Shown here piece by piece: positions 9,463-17,753 of a DNA stretch of 64,000 nt. Under the pieces are notes generated by a model, which was not told the DNA's origin, ran no database searches, and saw nothing but the letters and a program-made list of their open reading frames with translations. Within the stretch, counting starts at the first letter, position 1. Every line of letters starts with the position of its first letter. The position numbers were made by a program, and so were the translations under genes. Source of the DNA: an alpha proteobacterium SCGC AAA536-G10 (lineage in GTDB: Bacteria > Pseudomonadota > Alphaproteobacteria > Puniceispirillales > Marisalimonadaceae); NCBI GenBank assembly GCA_000384615.1, contig ARQU01000002.1, forward strand, positions 1-64,000. Reading direction: 5' to 3'.

Positions 9463-10734
9463 TTAACTAAAAATTTTGAGAGCTCTCTCAAAGAAATCTG
9501 TTTGACCAAAGTTTCCAGATTTAAGCGTCACAGATATTGGTTTATTACCATTAGAATGAGGTGACCATAAGGCAGGGACGCCATGAGAAATTTCTTCGCC
9601 TATTTTAAGCTCTTGTACACCTAAACCTTTTATGACTGCTCCTGAGGTTTCTCCTCCAGCTGAAATAAACGTTCCAAAATTATCTTTTACTAGTTTTTTT
9701 GATAGTAATTCAAAAAAGTTTTCAATTTTATTTGCTAGGATTTCTTGGCCATATTGTTTTTGTTTTTCTGTGACAGTTTTAGTGTCAGAAGACGAGTAAA
9801 CAAGAGGGGCTATTGTTTCATTATCTTTAATCCATGAAAAGACCTTTTCAACCAAGTCTTCATTGTTAATTACTTCATCAGGAGAAACATATAAGGATGG
9901 TTTATTCTCCTTATAAATATTTATTTGATTTATTGTTGCAACTGAGCATGATCCAGAAAGAATAATTGCATTGGAACTATTTTTAGGAATTTCAAAATTA
10001 GATGCAGACAACAAACCTCTATCTTTATAAATTTTTGGTAATCCAAGCGCAATACCAGATCCACCAGTTAAAAATGGTAAGTCTTTTACGCCGTTACAAA
10101 TAATGTCAAAGTTATCATTTTTAATAGTGTCAACAATTGCATACTTATATCCATCTGTTTTTAACGTTTGAATTTTCTCTTTGATGCTATTCGCTCCTTG
10201 TGAAATAGTTTGAAAATCAATCAGGCCAACATTATTTTTGGTTTGATAATTAAGCCACCTAACTAAATTATGATCTGTCATTGGAGTTAGAGGATGATTT
10301 TCCATGCCTGATTCATTTAATGGTTTGCCATTAACAAACATATGTCCAAAATAAACAGTTCGTCCAGCATCAGGAAAGGACGGGCACGCTATAGTAAAAT
10401 CTATATTTAATTCTTCCATAATGGCATCAGTTACCGGTCCTATATTTCCTTTTTTGGTGGAGTCAAAAGTTGAGCAATATTTAAAAATAAATTGTTCACA
10501 TCCACAATCTTTTAACCATGAAAGAGCTTTTAAGCTCTCTGATATTGCTTCTTCAATTGGTATGGTTCTAGTTTTGAGGGCAATTACGGCGGCGTCAGTT
10601 GGTTCTTTTTTTATTTCCGAAGGAAGTAGAGTTGGAATACCAGCATACATGGATACTTGCATTCCTGATTTTTTAAGGTTATTTGCAATATCAGATGAGC
10701 CTGTAAAATCATCACCTATTATCCCTAGTTTCAT
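9463..10734 (-). CDS. Four-carbon acid sugar kinase (OtnK/DtnK family)
   Basis: 423 residues. It begins LGIIGDDFTGSSDIANN, the typical start of the DUF1537 family. A later SGSCSVATINQI and the C-terminal SAGGETSGAV plus GEEISHGVP form the nucleotide-binding part. Characterised members phosphorylate D-erythronate, L-threonate or D-threonate at the 4-position using ATP. It is transcribed after an ABM-domain gene and an isopropylmalate-dehydrogenase-type gene. Its usual partner PdxA2 is not in the window, so the enzyme acting on the phosphorylated acid is uncertain. Confidence 0.88.
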   Translation of the reverse strand: MKLGIIGDDFTGSSDIANNLKKSGMQVSMYAGIPTLLPSEIKKEPTDAAVIALKTRTIPIEEAISESLKALSWLKDCGCEQFIFKYCSTFDSTKKGNIGPVTDAIMEELNIDFTIACPSFPDAGRTVYFGHMFVNGKPLNESGMENHPLTPMTDHNLVRWLNYQTKNNVGLIDFQTISQGANSIKEKIQTLKTDGYKYAIVDTIKNDNFDIICNGVKDLPFLTGGSGIALGLPKIYKDRGLLSASNFEIPKNSSNAIILSGSCSVATINQINIYKENKPSLYVSPDEVINNEDLVEKVFSWIKDNETIAPLVYSSSDTKTVTEKQKQYGQEILANKIENFFELLSKKLVKDNFGTFISAGGETSGAVIKGLGVQELKIGEEISHGVPALWSPHSNGNKPISVTLKSGNFGQTDFFERALKIFS

Positions 10735-10749
10735 AATCCGCTCTTTGTT

Positions 10750-11040
10750 CTATAATGCTTGTTTTTCTAATTGTGTTACAATTTTCTCTTTAACCCAAGG
10801 GGTTACTTCTTTATTAAATGATAGATAATGTTTGCTGTTGAGGTGAATGTCAAAAGCGTCTTTATCGGTGTAGGTTTCATATAAAAATACTATATTTTTA
10901 TTATTAGGGTCGTGGCAGACATCAAACTCATGACAATCTTTTTCAAGTTCAAGAGAGTCTCTAGCTTGCTGTAAGATTCTTAGTTTAAATTTTTCTGTGT
11001 CTTTTTCGTGAATTACAAATTTAACAGTTATTACAAACAT
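10750..11040 (-). CDS. ABM-domain protein (putative quinol monooxygenase)
   Basis: 96 residues, a single antibiotic-biosynthesis-monooxygenase (ferredoxin-like) domain. The central strands read CHEFDVCHDPNN and IVFLYETYTDKDAFDIHL, as in YgiN and LsrG-type proteins, with HLNSKHY supplying the conserved His. Family members oxidise quinols or act as isomerases on phosphorylated small molecules such as phospho-AI-2. It sits 15 bases before the sugar-acid kinase and 18 after the dehydrogenase gene, so it may modify an intermediate of that pathway. This link is inferred. Confidence 0.8.
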   Translation of the reverse strand: MFVITVKFVIHEKDTEKFKLRILQQARDSLELEKDCHEFDVCHDPNNKNIVFLYETYTDKDAFDIHLNSKHYLSFNKEVTPWVKEKIVTQLEKQAL

Positions 11041-11058
11041 TATTAATTTTAACTCCTA

Positions 11059-12186
11059 TTAGGTTAATACTTCATTCTGAACATTCTTATCTTTTAATAA
11101 TGTGATTAATTTTTCAGTTACTGCTTTTGTTCCCATATCACCACCAAACTCAATTGGCCTTAACTCATTTCTTTTAAAGCCTATTTCAATTGCAGCCTCT
11201 ATTAGTTTTGAGCCTTCAGAGGCACTTTTACATCCCTTTTTATCCGATAAATAGTCAAGCATCAAAGTAGAGCTAAGAATAGTCGCTAGTGGATTTGCCT
11301 TGTTTTGCCCAATTATATCTGGAGCGCTTCCATGAGCGGGTTGAAATAAACCATGGTTGTCTCCAATTTCTGCACATGAAGCCATTCCCATGCCACCTAC
11401 TAATCCTCCACCAAGATCAGACAATATATCGCCAAACATATTTTCCATTACCATTACGTCATATTCCCAGGGGTTCCTTATGAGATTTAGCGCCATCGCA
11501 TCAACATAACAATGTTCCGCTTCTATATCCTTGAAATTTTCTTTTCTTTCATCAAATATTTTTCTAAACAAAGCCTGAGAACGAAATACATTGGCTTTAT
11601 CAACACAAGTAACTTTACCTAACTTTCCCTTACTCTTTCTTTGTCGTGCTAATTTAAATGCAAAGTCATGTAATTTTTCTGTTGTTTTTCTGGTGATACG
11701 CATAATATCTTGAACTTCGTCATTGTTATCCACGGGGCATCTATTGTGAACAGCTGCTGTGTAGAACAAACCTTCAGTTGACTCTCTTAATATAACTAAA
11801 TCAATATTACTTGCTAATTTATTACTTAACCTGTTTGTAATGTTTGGGTAAGCCTTAACTGGTCTTACTCCAGCATATAATCCAAACATTTCTCTAAATC
11901 TGAGGTGAGGGCATACTTCTGTCCCATCTTTATGTCTTATCGTAGGTAGTCCAATCGCCCCAAGGAAAATACTGTCAGCATTACTTATTCTATCTTCACC
12001 GCCTGGTTCTACATCACAACCTTCTTGTGCAAAATATTCTGCACCAGCATTAATATTTTCCCAGTTGCATTTAAAACCACCAATAATTTCAGATGAGAGA
12101 TCAACTATTGATATCGCTGAGTTTATTATGTCTTTACCTATCCCATCTCCAGGTACCGTAGCTATCTGAAATTCATTATTATTCAT
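11059..12186 (-). CDS. Isocitrate/isopropylmalate dehydrogenase family enzyme
   Basis: I chose the ATG at 12186 (375 residues); a TTG four codons upstream is possible. PGDGIGKDII opens the protein, LILRESTEGLFY and RVTRKTTE-like IMRITRKTTEKL follow, and GLFQPAHGSAPDI is the cofactor-site loop of this family. It oxidatively decarboxylates a 2-hydroxy acid with NAD(P). A second member of the family occurs at 17.75 kb, so this is unlikely to be simply LeuB. As first gene of an operon with an ABM protein and a four-carbon acid kinase, tartrate-, malate- or threonate-type substrates are likely. Confidence 0.87.
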   Translation of the reverse strand: MNNNEFQIATVPGDGIGKDIINSAISIVDLSSEIIGGFKCNWENINAGAEYFAQEGCDVEPGGEDRISNADSIFLGAIGLPTIRHKDGTEVCPHLRFREMFGLYAGVRPVKAYPNITNRLSNKLASNIDLVILRESTEGLFYTAAVHNRCPVDNNDEVQDIMRITRKTTEKLHDFAFKLARQRKSKGKLGKVTCVDKANVFRSQALFRKIFDERKENFKDIEAEHCYVDAMALNLIRNPWEYDVMVMENMFGDILSDLGGGLVGGMGMASCAEIGDNHGLFQPAHGSAPDIIGQNKANPLATILSSTLMLDYLSDKKGCKSASEGSKLIEAAIEIGFKRNELRPIEFGGDMGTKAVTEKLITLLKDKNVQNEVLT

Positions 12187-12307
12187 GTTTGATACCAAAT
12201 ATTTTTAATAAAATATTACTTAGGTCGATTAACATTTACAATGATTTAATATATATTTGTAATTTATAAAAAATAATCTTTTAGAGTTATAAATTTTTAA
12301 ATGAAAA

Positions 12308-12353
12308 TATGGATGAACTTGTAATCTTGGGAGATATATTGAGTTCATCCATA
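12308..12353. repeat. Perfect 12-bp inverted repeat
   Basis: TATGGATGAACT at 12308-12319 is exactly complementary to AGTTCATCCATA at 12342-12353, with a 22-base spacer containing TTGGGAG. No T-run follows on either strand, so it is not an ordinary terminator. It lies 122-167 bases upstream of the dehydrogenase ATG and just left of the Fur-like boxes. It may be an operator pair or an RNA hairpin. The function is unknown. Confidence 0.7.
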
Positions 12354-12366
12354 ATCAAACAATAAT

Positions 12367-12385
12367 GATAATGATTATCATTGTC
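12367..12385. promoter_or_regulatory. Fur-box-like site 1 upstream of mbfA
   Basis: GATAATGATTATCATTGTC agrees with the classical 19-base Fur consensus at 17 positions. It lies about 110 bases before mbfA. A Fur-family protein (Fur/Mur or Irr) is the likely binder. In an A+T-rich genome such matches need caution, but an iron gene sits directly downstream. Confidence 0.7.
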
Positions 12386-12406
12386 AATAATTTATTTAAT
12401 AATTTT

Positions 12407-12425
12407 AATAATTATTATCATTTGC
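12407..12425. promoter_or_regulatory. Fur-box-like site 2 upstream of mbfA
   Basis: AATAATTATTATCATTTGC matches the 19-base Fur consensus at 14 positions and lies 22 bases right of the first box. It may be a second operator or chance similarity. Confidence 0.45.
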
Positions 12426-12495
12426 AAAAATAAATAATAAATTCAATGACTTATCAATTAAATTAATATATTTAAAAATTGTTTGGGAATGCATT

Positions 12496-13470
12496 ATGTA
12501 CAAGTTTTTAATAAAAAAGAAATTTCAAGACTTAAATGATAATGAAATATTATCTCTTGCAATTGTTGGTTTAGAAGAAGATATAAAATTATATGATGAG
12601 TATTCTTCTCATTTTCTTATAAATTACCCAGAAACATCAAAAATGTTTAAACAAATGTCTATTTTAAAAAATAAAAATAGAAAAAAATTAGTTGAATTAC
12701 ATAAAAAAAAATTTGGTGAGACTCTAAGCATTACTAACCAAAAAAAAATTACTAATTATTTCAAAAGAAAACCTGAATGGTTGGTGATAAAGAATTCTAT
12801 TGAAAAAGTTAGAAATGAAATTATTGAAATGGAAACTATTTCTGCCGAATTTTATAATTCATTTGCTAAAAAATCCCAAAATATTGAAATTAGAAATTTA
12901 CTTACTGACTTAGCATTGATGAGTAGAGAGCAGAAAGATAATGCTAAATTGATATTATTGAATGCTCAAAAAACAATAAGTGCCAAAGAGGAAGTTACTA
13001 AAGATAAAAGACAGTTTATTTTAACATGGGTCCAGCCAGGTCTTGCCGGTCTTATGGATGGATCAGTTTCAACTTTAGCTCCAATTTTTGCTACTGCTTT
13101 CGCAACAAAAGATAGTCATACAACATTATTAGTTGGTTTAGCAGCATCTATAGGAGCTGGGATTTCAATGGGTTTTACAGAAGCTGTACATGATGATGGA
13201 GTAATATCAGGTAGAGGTTCACCAATAAAGCGAGGGTTTGCCTCAGGCATTATGACCACAATAGGGGGGTTAGGTCATGCACTTCCATATTTGATTTCTG
13301 ATTTTTATGTTGCAACAGTGATTGCAATGTTTTTTGTACTAGTTGAGCTTTGGGCTATTGCATGGATACAAGCTAAGTATATGGAAATTAAATTTACAAA
13401 AGCTGTGTTTCAAGTGGTTTTTGGGGGATCACTAGTTCTGGCTGCTGGTATATTGATAGGCGGAGGTTAA
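12496..13470 (+). CDS. mbfA: MbfA: erythrin-VIT membrane-bound ferritin
   Basis: 324 residues, the usual MbfA length. Residues ~1-160 are a ferritin-like four-helix domain with iron-ligand acidic residues in LAIVGLEEDIKLYDE (Glu27/Glu28) and again in EIIEMETISAEFY. Residues ~165-324 are a CCC1/VIT1-type transporter domain with LAGLMDGSVSTLAP and SIGAGISMGFTEAVHDDG. In Agrobacterium and Bradyrhizobium this protein exports iron across the inner membrane and protects against iron and peroxide stress under Irr control. Two Fur-like boxes lie upstream. It precedes an iron-binding protein gene by 88 bases that contain another such box. Confidence 0.92.
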   Translation: MYKFLIKKKFQDLNDNEILSLAIVGLEEDIKLYDEYSSHFLINYPETSKMFKQMSILKNKNRKKLVELHKKKFGETLSITNQKKITNYFKRKPEWLVIKNSIEKVRNEIIEMETISAEFYNSFAKKSQNIEIRNLLTDLALMSREQKDNAKLILLNAQKTISAKEEVTKDKRQFILTWVQPGLAGLMDGSVSTLAPIFATAFATKDSHTTLLVGLAASIGAGISMGFTEAVHDDGVISGRGSPIKRGFASGIMTTIGGLGHALPYLISDFYVATVIAMFFVLVELWAIAWIQAKYMEIKFTKAVFQVVFGGSLVLAAGILIGGG

Positions 13471-13518
13471 AAAAAATATATTGACATTGATAATAGTTAT
13501 AGTAATTATAATAATAAT

Positions 13519-13537
13519 AATAATGATAATGATTCTT
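13519..13537. promoter_or_regulatory. Fur-box-like site upstream of the iron-binding protein gene
   Basis: AATAATGATAATGATTCTT matches the 19-base Fur consensus at 15 positions and ends 21 bases before the ATG of the ferric-binding protein. The position fits a repressor site acting when iron is plentiful. Confidence 0.6.
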
Positions 13538-13558
13538 AATAACATAATGGTGTTTTAA

Positions 13559-14596
13559 ATGAAAAGTTTTAAATTTTTATTATTTTGTATTTTCAACTTA
13601 ATTTTTTGTTTATCTATCTTAATTTTTGGACTTCAACGCGCTAGTGCAAAAGAGATAAATATTTACTCTTACCGAAGTCCTACTCTTTTGGAACCATTTA
13701 CTAAAGAATATGAAAAAGAATTTTCAGTAAAATTTAACGTGTTACACGCTAAGAAAGGCCTCGCGCAGAGGCTCAAATCCGAAGGGAAAAATTCTCCTGC
13801 TGATGTGATTCTTACCGTCGATATTTCAAGATTATCTGAACTTGCGGATATGGATTTAGTTAAAAATATTAACTCAGACATAATAAATAAAAATGTTCCA
13901 GATCATTTAAGAGATATCAATAAAAAATGGATTAGTTTATCGACTAGAGCAAGAATAATAGGTATTTCCAAAGAAAAGGTAAATAAAAACGAGATTAATG
14001 ATATTGAAGATTTAGTAAAACCAAAGTTTAGGGGTAAAATATGTACAAGAATTGGAAGTCACCCATATAATAGAGCATTATTGGCTTCAATAGTTGCACA
14101 TAAAGGTGAGATAAAAGCAAAATCATGGGCAGAAGGTTTAGTTTCAAATTTTGCAAGAAAACCAAAAGGTAATGACAGAGCACAAGCAAAAGGAATTTAC
14201 TCAGGTGAGTGTGATATAGTTTTAATGAATACCTATTATTTTGCATTAATGAAATTTAATGAAAAGAAACCTGAACAAAAAAATTGGGCACGAGCTACTG
14301 AAGTAATATTCTATAACCAAGGTAATAGAGGGCAACATATTAACATTTCAGGTGCAGCTATTGCAAAATATTCAAAAAATAGTGAAGAAGCTTTAAAATT
14401 TATTGAATGGCTTACTATGCCAAAAGCACAGAAAATTTATGCAAATGTTAATTTTGAATATCCAGTAAATCCTAAAGTTAAACTTGATGGTAAAATAATG
14501 GAATGGGGTACATTTAAGTCAGATAGTTTACCAATAAGTGAGATTGCTAAAAATGCAAAAAAAGCACAAATGATAATTGATCAGGTGGGTTGGTGA
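13559..14596 (+). CDS. fbpA: Fe(3+) ABC transporter periplasmic binding protein (FbpA/FutA-like)
   Basis: 345 residues with a Sec signal peptide (residues ~1-30, long hydrophobic run ending in RASA). The mature protein starts KEINIYSYRSP and later has MNTYYFALM, the Tyr pair that binds ferric ion in FbpA/FutA proteins; FEYPVNPKV is also typical. It captures Fe(3+) in the periplasm for an ABC importer. The matching permease is at 16012-17661 on the other strand, and no ATPase gene is present in the window. The upstream Fur-like box suggests induction by iron limitation. Confidence 0.92.
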   Translation: MKSFKFLLFCIFNLIFCLSILIFGLQRASAKEINIYSYRSPTLLEPFTKEYEKEFSVKFNVLHAKKGLAQRLKSEGKNSPADVILTVDISRLSELADMDLVKNINSDIINKNVPDHLRDINKKWISLSTRARIIGISKEKVNKNEINDIEDLVKPKFRGKICTRIGSHPYNRALLASIVAHKGEIKAKSWAEGLVSNFARKPKGNDRAQAKGIYSGECDIVLMNTYYFALMKFNEKKPEQKNWARATEVIFYNQGNRGQHINISGAAIAKYSKNSEEALKFIEWLTMPKAQKIYANVNFEYPVNPKVKLDGKIMEWGTFKSDSLPISEIAKNAKKAQMIIDQVGW

Positions 14597-14654
14597 TTAA
14601 AAGAAATAACTAATACCAAAATAACCAACTAATAGCCAAGCTATACCTTTAATT

Positions 14655-14690
14655 AAAAAAAACAGGAATAAAACAAGTCCTGTTTTTTTA
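14655..14690. terminator. Bidirectional rho-independent terminator
   Basis: AACAGGA (14661-14667) pairs with TCCTGTT (14678-14684), extended by an A-run on the left and T-run on the right, so the hairpin has a U-tract on either strand. It separates rightward fbpA from the leftward SDR gene and probably terminates both. Confidence 0.85.
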
Positions 14691-14725
14691 TATTTATCTT
14701 TGAAATTTTAATATAATCTAGATAT

Positions 14726-15466
14726 TTAGACAGTTTGACCGCCATTAATCTGGATCTCTGTTCCATTAACATATGAGAAAGTTTCTGAACACATTGAAAG
14801 AATGACACCTGCAACTTCATCTGGTGTTCCAAATCTCTTCATAGGTATCCTCTCTGTCAGTAATTTTTTGCTACTTGCAGTAACCATAGAGGTTTCAATT
14901 TCTCCAGGGGCTATAGCATTTACTCTTATATTATCTTTGGCTAGATCTGATGCCATTTCTCTTGTTAGTGATTTTAGAGCAGCTTTAGATGTTGCATAAG
15001 CAGGTCCTGCAAATTGGTGAACATTATCACTGGCAATAGATGTTACGTTAATAATCATACCATTAGCTGATTTTAGATTATTAACAATAGCTTTTGAAAT
15101 AATGATTGGAGCAAAAAAATTAACATTAAATACTTTACGCCATAATTCTAATGATGTGTCGTTAAAACTAAGTCTCTCATTTTTTTTATCTTTGGGAGAA
15201 ATTGCAGCATTATTAATGAGTGCTTTTACTGGCCTCCCATTTAAAAATTCAGATAACTCTTTAAGTTTTTTGTTTAAAGAGATTTCATCTTCAAGATCAA
15301 CTTGAAAGTGAAATTGTTTATTGTTAGACCAAGGACATTTTGTTGCAACTTCAGATCGTGAAAATGTAATTACTGTCCATCCATCATCCCAAAATTTTTT
15401 TGAAGTAGCGTGACCTATGCCCCGGCTACCTCCTGTAAGAATTATAATTTTATCTTTTTCTTGCAT
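14726..15466 (-). CDS. SDR family oxidoreductase (FabG-like)
   Basis: 246 residues of a classical short-chain dehydrogenase: GGSRGIGHATSKKF at the N-terminus, NNAAISP, and YATSKAALKSLTREMASD with the catalytic Tyr and Lys. IRVNAIAPGEIETSM and a C-terminal VNGTEIQINGGQTV also match. It resembles 3-oxoacyl-ACP reductases and glucose-dehydrogenase-like enzymes; the substrate is unknown. It lies between fbpA and fur, and a Fur-like box in its 84-base leader suggests it may belong to the iron regulon. Confidence 0.87.
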   Translation of the reverse strand: MQEKDKIIILTGGSRGIGHATSKKFWDDGWTVITFSRSEVATKCPWSNNKQFHFQVDLEDEISLNKKLKELSEFLNGRPVKALINNAAISPKDKKNERLSFNDTSLELWRKVFNVNFFAPIIISKAIVNNLKSANGMIINVTSIASDNVHQFAGPAYATSKAALKSLTREMASDLAKDNIRVNAIAPGEIETSMVTASSKKLLTERIPMKRFGTPDEVAGVILSMCSETFSYVNGTEIQINGGQTV

Positions 15467-15480
15467 TTTTAAATTTTCGA

Positions 15481-15499
15481 GAGATTGATAATCATTCTT
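15481..15499. promoter_or_regulatory. Fur-box-like site in front of the SDR gene
   Basis: GAGATTGATAATCATTCTT matches the 19-base Fur consensus at about 14 positions, with an intact TGATAATCATT core. It lies 15 bases upstream of the SDR start codon and downstream of fur. Confidence 0.5.
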
Positions 15500-15550
15500 A
15501 ATAATACATTAAGTAACTTTGAAATCAAAGAAATTAAATAAACAAGAATG

Positions 15551-15955
15551 TTATTTTTTAATTTTTTTTCCAAATAACTCTAATCTATGATCTACTAATT
15601 CATATCCCATATTAAGTGCTACTTGCCTTTTCATTTCTTCTAGTTCTTCGTTCTGAAATTCAATTATTTCACCACTCTCAACATCAATTAAATGTTCATG
15701 ATGTTCGCCAGCTTCTTCATATCGAGATCTGCCGTCACCAATATCTAATCTTTCAATTATTCCAGCCTCTTCAAACAATTTGATTGTTCTGTACACAGTT
15801 GCAATTGAGATTGAACGATCTTTTTCAACAGCTCTTCGATACATCTCATCCACATCAGGGTGATCAACTGAATCTTCGATTACTTCTAGTATAATTTTTC
15901 TAGGTAATGTCATTCTCAGACCGTTTTTTATACATTTCTCATAAAGTTGGGCCAT
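15551..15955 (-). CDS. fur: Fur family transcriptional regulator (Fur/Mur type)
   Basis: 134 residues. The DNA-binding half ends in SIATVYRTIKLFEEAG, the recognition-helix signature. HHEHLIDVESGEIIEF (His85, 86, 88) is the metal-site segment. The CxxC structural zinc motifs of gammaproteobacterial Fur are absent, as is usual in alphaproteobacterial Fur/Mur proteins, which may sense Mn(2+) or Fe(2+). Neighbouring iron genes carry Fur-like boxes, so it is a candidate local regulator. Its own upstream region contains TTTAGAATCATT (minus strand), which resembles half an Irr-type element, a weak observation. Confidence 0.92.
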   Translation of the reverse strand: MAQLYEKCIKNGLRMTLPRKIILEVIEDSVDHPDVDEMYRRAVEKDRSISIATVYRTIKLFEEAGIIERLDIGDGRSRYEEAGEHHEHLIDVESGEIIEFQNEELEEMKRQVALNMGYELVDHRLELFGKKIKK

Positions 15956-16011
15956 TCTTTTTTCCTAGAAAGATTTATAATGATTCTAAACTAATACAAG
16001 TTCACAAAAAA

Positions 16012-17661
16012 TTACATTATTTTTTTATTTATATTTATTATTTTATTAATAAACAAAATAGGTAAAAGTCCTATAATTACTATAAGCAGAGCTGCGCTTG
16101 ATGCTCTTTCAAGCATTTCATCATTTGCATATTGATATACGTAAGTGGCTAATGTTTCAAAATTGAAAGGTCTTAATAATAATGTTATTGGAAGTTCTTT
16201 AATAATATCTACAAAAGCCAGAATAAATGCAGTTAAAATAGATGGTCTTAATAACGGTAATATAACCTTCCTAAAACTATACCAAAACGGATTACCAAGT
16301 GATCTACTAGCTTCAAGCAAATTAGGTGGTAATCTATTTAGTCCGCTATTAATTGCCCCAAATGAAACAGCATTAAATCTTGATACATAGGCAAAAATTA
16401 ATAAAAAGTAAGAACCAATTAAGATTAAATTTAGATCAATAGAAAAGATTTCTAATGATAAATTTACATATTTTTCAACAAAAGAAATAAAAAATAAAGT
16501 CCCAAGAGCTATAATTATGCCTGGAAAAGCATATCCAATACCTGCAATTGTAGATAAAAAATTAAAGCCTTTAAAATTTTGATATTTAATACTTACGGTT
16601 AAAATTATAGATAGTAATATTATGATTGTTGCAGTAGTGAAGCTAATAAAAAAAGAGTTTTGAGCAATCGTAAATAATTGATTAAAATTTTCAAGGTGAA
16701 AATAATTTAGAGAATTCTCAATTAAAATAAGTACTGGAATCAAAAACCCAAATAATATTGGCATAACGCATATTGAAAAAATTATAATATTTTTAGATTT
16801 AGATACTTGAATATTAAAAAAATTGTGAGTGTTGAATTTAGGATCGTTAAATTTTTGTCTTTTTCTTGCATAAAGCTCTAGTGCAAGCAAAACAATTACA
16901 AACGTAAATCCTACCAAAGCTAGCTGTGATGCTGAGGCTAGATTATTCATTCCAAGCCATAGGTTAAAAATACCCAGAGTAATTGTTTCAACTGCAAAAA
17001 AATCTACTGTACCAAAATCAGAAACTGTTTCCATCAACACTAATGACAATCCAGCAACTATTGCAGGTTTAGCCAGAGGTAAAGAAACAAAGTAGAAAAT
17101 ATTTTTTCCAGAGATATCAGCAAACTCAATTAAAGATGAAGGAGTAGATTTAAAAGCAACTTTGGTAATTAGATAAACATAAGGGTATAAGACAAAAGAT
17201 ATTACAAACACTGCTCCTCCAAGAGATCTTATTTCTGGAAAATAATAATCACTTGGTGAAGAAAAATTTAATAAATCTCTTAATATTGTCTGAACAACAC
17301 CACTATATTCAAAAAAATCAGTATAACAATACGCAACTATATATGATGGTAATGCCAGAGGCAAAAGTAGTGCCCACTCGATTATATTTTTCATGTAAAA
17401 ATTATATCGGCAAACTAACCAGGCAAGAGAAACTCCAATCACAAAGGTAGTTAAACAAACACCTAACATTAACATAAATGTGTTGTATAAATAATATTTT
17501 AAACGTGAATTTATAAGATGTAGCCATAAATCATATGTGTTTTGAAAACTTGATATAATTATAGAAATAACTGGAGAGAGAAGTAAGAAAATTATAATTA
17601 TACTTATGATTTTTAAATGCGAGTTTAATATTTGATTTAATAGTTTAGAGATAGCTACCAT
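16012..17661 (-). CDS. fbpB: Iron(III) ABC transporter permease (FbpB-like, fused two-domain)
   Basis: 549 residues with about 12 membrane segments: two binding-protein-dependent permease domains in one chain, as in FbpB/SfuB. Each half carries an EAA-type loop for the ATPase, IEFADISGKNIFYFVSLPLAKPA in the first half (about residues 177-199) and LLEASRSLGNPFWYSFRKVILPLLRP in the second. It forms the inner-membrane channel for iron delivered by the FbpA-like protein. It ends 56 bases upstream of the fur start and may be transcribed with fur. The cognate ATPase must lie elsewhere. Confidence 0.9.
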   Translation of the reverse strand: MVAISKLLNQILNSHLKIISIIIIFLLLSPVISIIISSFQNTYDLWLHLINSRLKYYLYNTFMLMLGVCLTTFVIGVSLAWLVCRYNFYMKNIIEWALLLPLALPSYIVAYCYTDFFEYSGVVQTILRDLLNFSSPSDYYFPEIRSLGGAVFVISFVLYPYVYLITKVAFKSTPSSLIEFADISGKNIFYFVSLPLAKPAIVAGLSLVLMETVSDFGTVDFFAVETITLGIFNLWLGMNNLASASQLALVGFTFVIVLLALELYARKRQKFNDPKFNTHNFFNIQVSKSKNIIIFSICVMPILFGFLIPVLILIENSLNYFHLENFNQLFTIAQNSFFISFTTATIIILLSIILTVSIKYQNFKGFNFLSTIAGIGYAFPGIIIALGTLFFISFVEKYVNLSLEIFSIDLNLILIGSYFLLIFAYVSRFNAVSFGAINSGLNRLPPNLLEASRSLGNPFWYSFRKVILPLLRPSILTAFILAFVDIIKELPITLLLRPFNFETLATYVYQYANDEMLERASSAALLIVIIGLLPILFINKIININKKIM

Positions 17662-17753
17662 TTAACAATTTTTTAAATATTGAAATAATTAAGTTATTAA
17701 TAGATAAACTATTTTTATTATTATTTATATTTATTTATTTAAGAAGGCGAAAG

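Larger units (their letters stand above)
12187..12495. other. Divergent intergenic control region before mbfA
   Basis: About 309 bases without a gene between the leftward dehydrogenase operon and rightward mbfA. It holds a perfect 12-base inverted repeat (12308-12353) and two Fur-box-like 19-mers (12367-12385 and 12407-12425), described separately. The rest is A+T-rich spacer with no convincing open frame. Confidence 0.7.

Noticed and set aside
13500-13530. ATA/AAT trinucleotide run as a microsatellite repeat
   Set aside because: Short and part of an A+T-rich promoter; the Fur-like match at its right end explains the relevant part.
15956-16011. Irr-type iron control element upstream of fur
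   Set aside because: Only one half-site (TTTAGAA) is convincing; the second half is at a wrong distance.
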